A stretch of DNA of 14,300 bases from an uncultured Spirochaetaceae bacterium (GTDB taxonomy: Bacteria; Spirochaetota; Spirochaetia; Sphaerochaetales; Sphaerochaetaceae). This document shows, one piece after another, positions 13,620-14,300 of this stretch (the first letter of the stretch is position 1; every line of letters begins with the position of its first letter). Made by a program: the position numbers and the translations under genes. The notes beneath the pieces were generated by a model that was not told the origin of the DNA, did not search any database, and saw only the letters and a list, made by a program, of their open reading frames with translations. The stretch covers positions 1 to 14,300 of the forward strand of contig CAMKPI010000031.1 of NCBI GenBank assembly GCA_946414625.1, in the 5' to 3' direction.

Positions 13620-14096
13620 ATTTGTAATTTGCCAAAAGCAAGTGGCCAAAGTAGTTTTATACCTGAAGCAGAATAGCATCCGAAGCGATGATGATCTGGA
13701 GAAAAATGTGAAAACAGCAATTGAACGTTTTAAAGTATTATCAGTTTCTATCAAAGAAAAGGAGAAGCGACTTGTTGGGATTCAGGTTCTTAAGAAACAT
13801 ATCTTTGATTACTTTAAGACCAAAGACGTATATGCGGATATAGCAAGAAGTTCTTAGAAGAGCATATGCAGGAAACACTGCTTCATAAGGCTGCCAAGAA
13901 TGCCTTTGATGAGTTTCATTTGAGGAATCTTCCGAAGGTAAAATATTTAAGTGTTGAATATGCCGAAATCCTTACAGAAAAGAAAAAGCTATACGGTGAA
14001 TATCGTCTGATAAAGAAAGATATGCAGGAGATTTAAAGGGCAAAATACGATATCGACCAATTCCTTGAAAGTGATGAAGAACAGAAGAAGGAATGA
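13620..14096 (+). pseudogene. C-terminal remnant of an ICE/IME relaxase
   Basis: The first segment (about 13620-13840) reads ICQKQVAKVVLYLKQN ... KHIFDYFKTKDVYAD. It matches the C-terminal region of relaxase/mobilization nucleases on Firmicutes-type integrative elements (pattern QMAQTVNYL...RTHIINYSKTRDVY). The expected YRKAGY is missing, consistent with a deletion of about 16 bases near 13841, and the reading resumes in another frame from 13842: SKKFLEEH, HKAAKNAFDEF, LPKVKYLSVEYAEIL and EKKKLYGEYRLIKKDMQEI. A stop at 14034 interrupts it before the final TGA at 14094-14096. The catalytic N-terminal half is absent; a decayed IS30 lies immediately upstream. This identifies the region as former conjugative or mobilizable DNA. 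Confidence 0.75.
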
Positions 14097-14300
14097 AGTC
14101 AGAAGAAACAATACTATTCTGTAAATATGATGGGAACCTTGTAGGTTTCGTGCTTACTGGTTCTCCTCTTTTTTCATTACTGAATAATAATTCATAGACG
14201 ATTTCAGTGATTCATAAGAATTGCGTAGCCAAGCGATTAGCTTGTTCAAGGATTTCGTCTTCACCGACATGTTCGGCATAAAGGAGTTCACTTTTGCGCT
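14097..14300 (-). other. Right-edge segment with a possible 3' end of a minus-strand gene
   Basis: On the minus strand one frame is open from the window edge to TGA at 14212-14214, ending KSELLYAEHVGEDEILEQAN followed by RLATQFL. The composition looks protein-like, but only about 28 residues are visible and no family is recognised. Beyond the stop the same frame continues as VYELLFSNEKRGEP, which may mean a nonsense mutation in a longer gene. Confidence 0.3.

Noticed and set aside
13157..13720. Minus-strand ORFs of 60-94 codons over the IS30 remnant
   Set aside because: They are shadows; the plus strand carries the recognisable IS30 motifs.

Overview
The window joins two unlike pieces of bacterial DNA. 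Positions 1 to about 10,840 are a moderately GC-rich chromosomal backbone of housekeeping genes. Positions 10,840 to 14,300 are AT-rich, mostly decayed accessory DNA that begins directly behind a tRNA gene. The backbone fits a host-associated spirochaete of the Treponema type: tRNAs without an encoded CCA, one bifunctional Rel enzyme, an OGG1-type glycosylase, and a DUF2156/YkgJ pair. That assignment is an inference from gene content and is held at about 40% confidence.

Layout. On the minus strand from the left edge lie a CCA-adding tRNA nucleotidyltransferase (cut by the edge), a cytidylate-kinase-like P-loop protein, and a long RelA/SpoT (p)ppGpp synthetase/hydrolase. After a 700-bp non-coding divide come tyrosyl-tRNA synthetase and an 8-oxoguanine DNA glycosylase on the plus strand. 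A tRNA-Leu(CAG) on the minus strand follows, then an overlapping minus-strand pair encoding a YkgJ-type cysteine-cluster protein and a DUF2156 protein. A plus-strand tRNA with anticodon CAT closes the backbone. The genes centre on tRNA maturation and charging, the stringent response and oxidative DNA repair, but apart from the YkgJ/DUF2156 pair they are separate transcription units.

The accessory part holds a 5'-truncated fic pseudogene, an intact TacA/TacT-type toxin-antitoxin pair with its own operator-like palindrome, an IS30-family transposase remnant readable almost end to end despite many stops, and the C-terminal remnant of an ICE/IME-type relaxase. This looks like an old mobilizable element anchored at the tRNA gene, with the toxin-antitoxin pair as its one surviving module.

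The most unusual feature of the backbone is its spacer DNA. Most long gaps carry their own tandem or interspersed duplication: 14 bp x 13, 80 bp x 2, 66 bp x 2-3, a further pair of copies 66 bp apart, and an interleaved 100-125 bp family. Two conserved enzymes carry large low-complexity, frame-preserving inserts, about 85 residues in the glycosylase and about 145 in the DUF2156 protein; the second is itself a Cys/His/Asp/Asn-rich repeat. Two genes, relA and the ykgJ-type gene, have a -10 box ending exactly 6 nt before the ATG, which predicts leaderless mRNAs. The tRNA(CAT) has a non-canonical T-loop.
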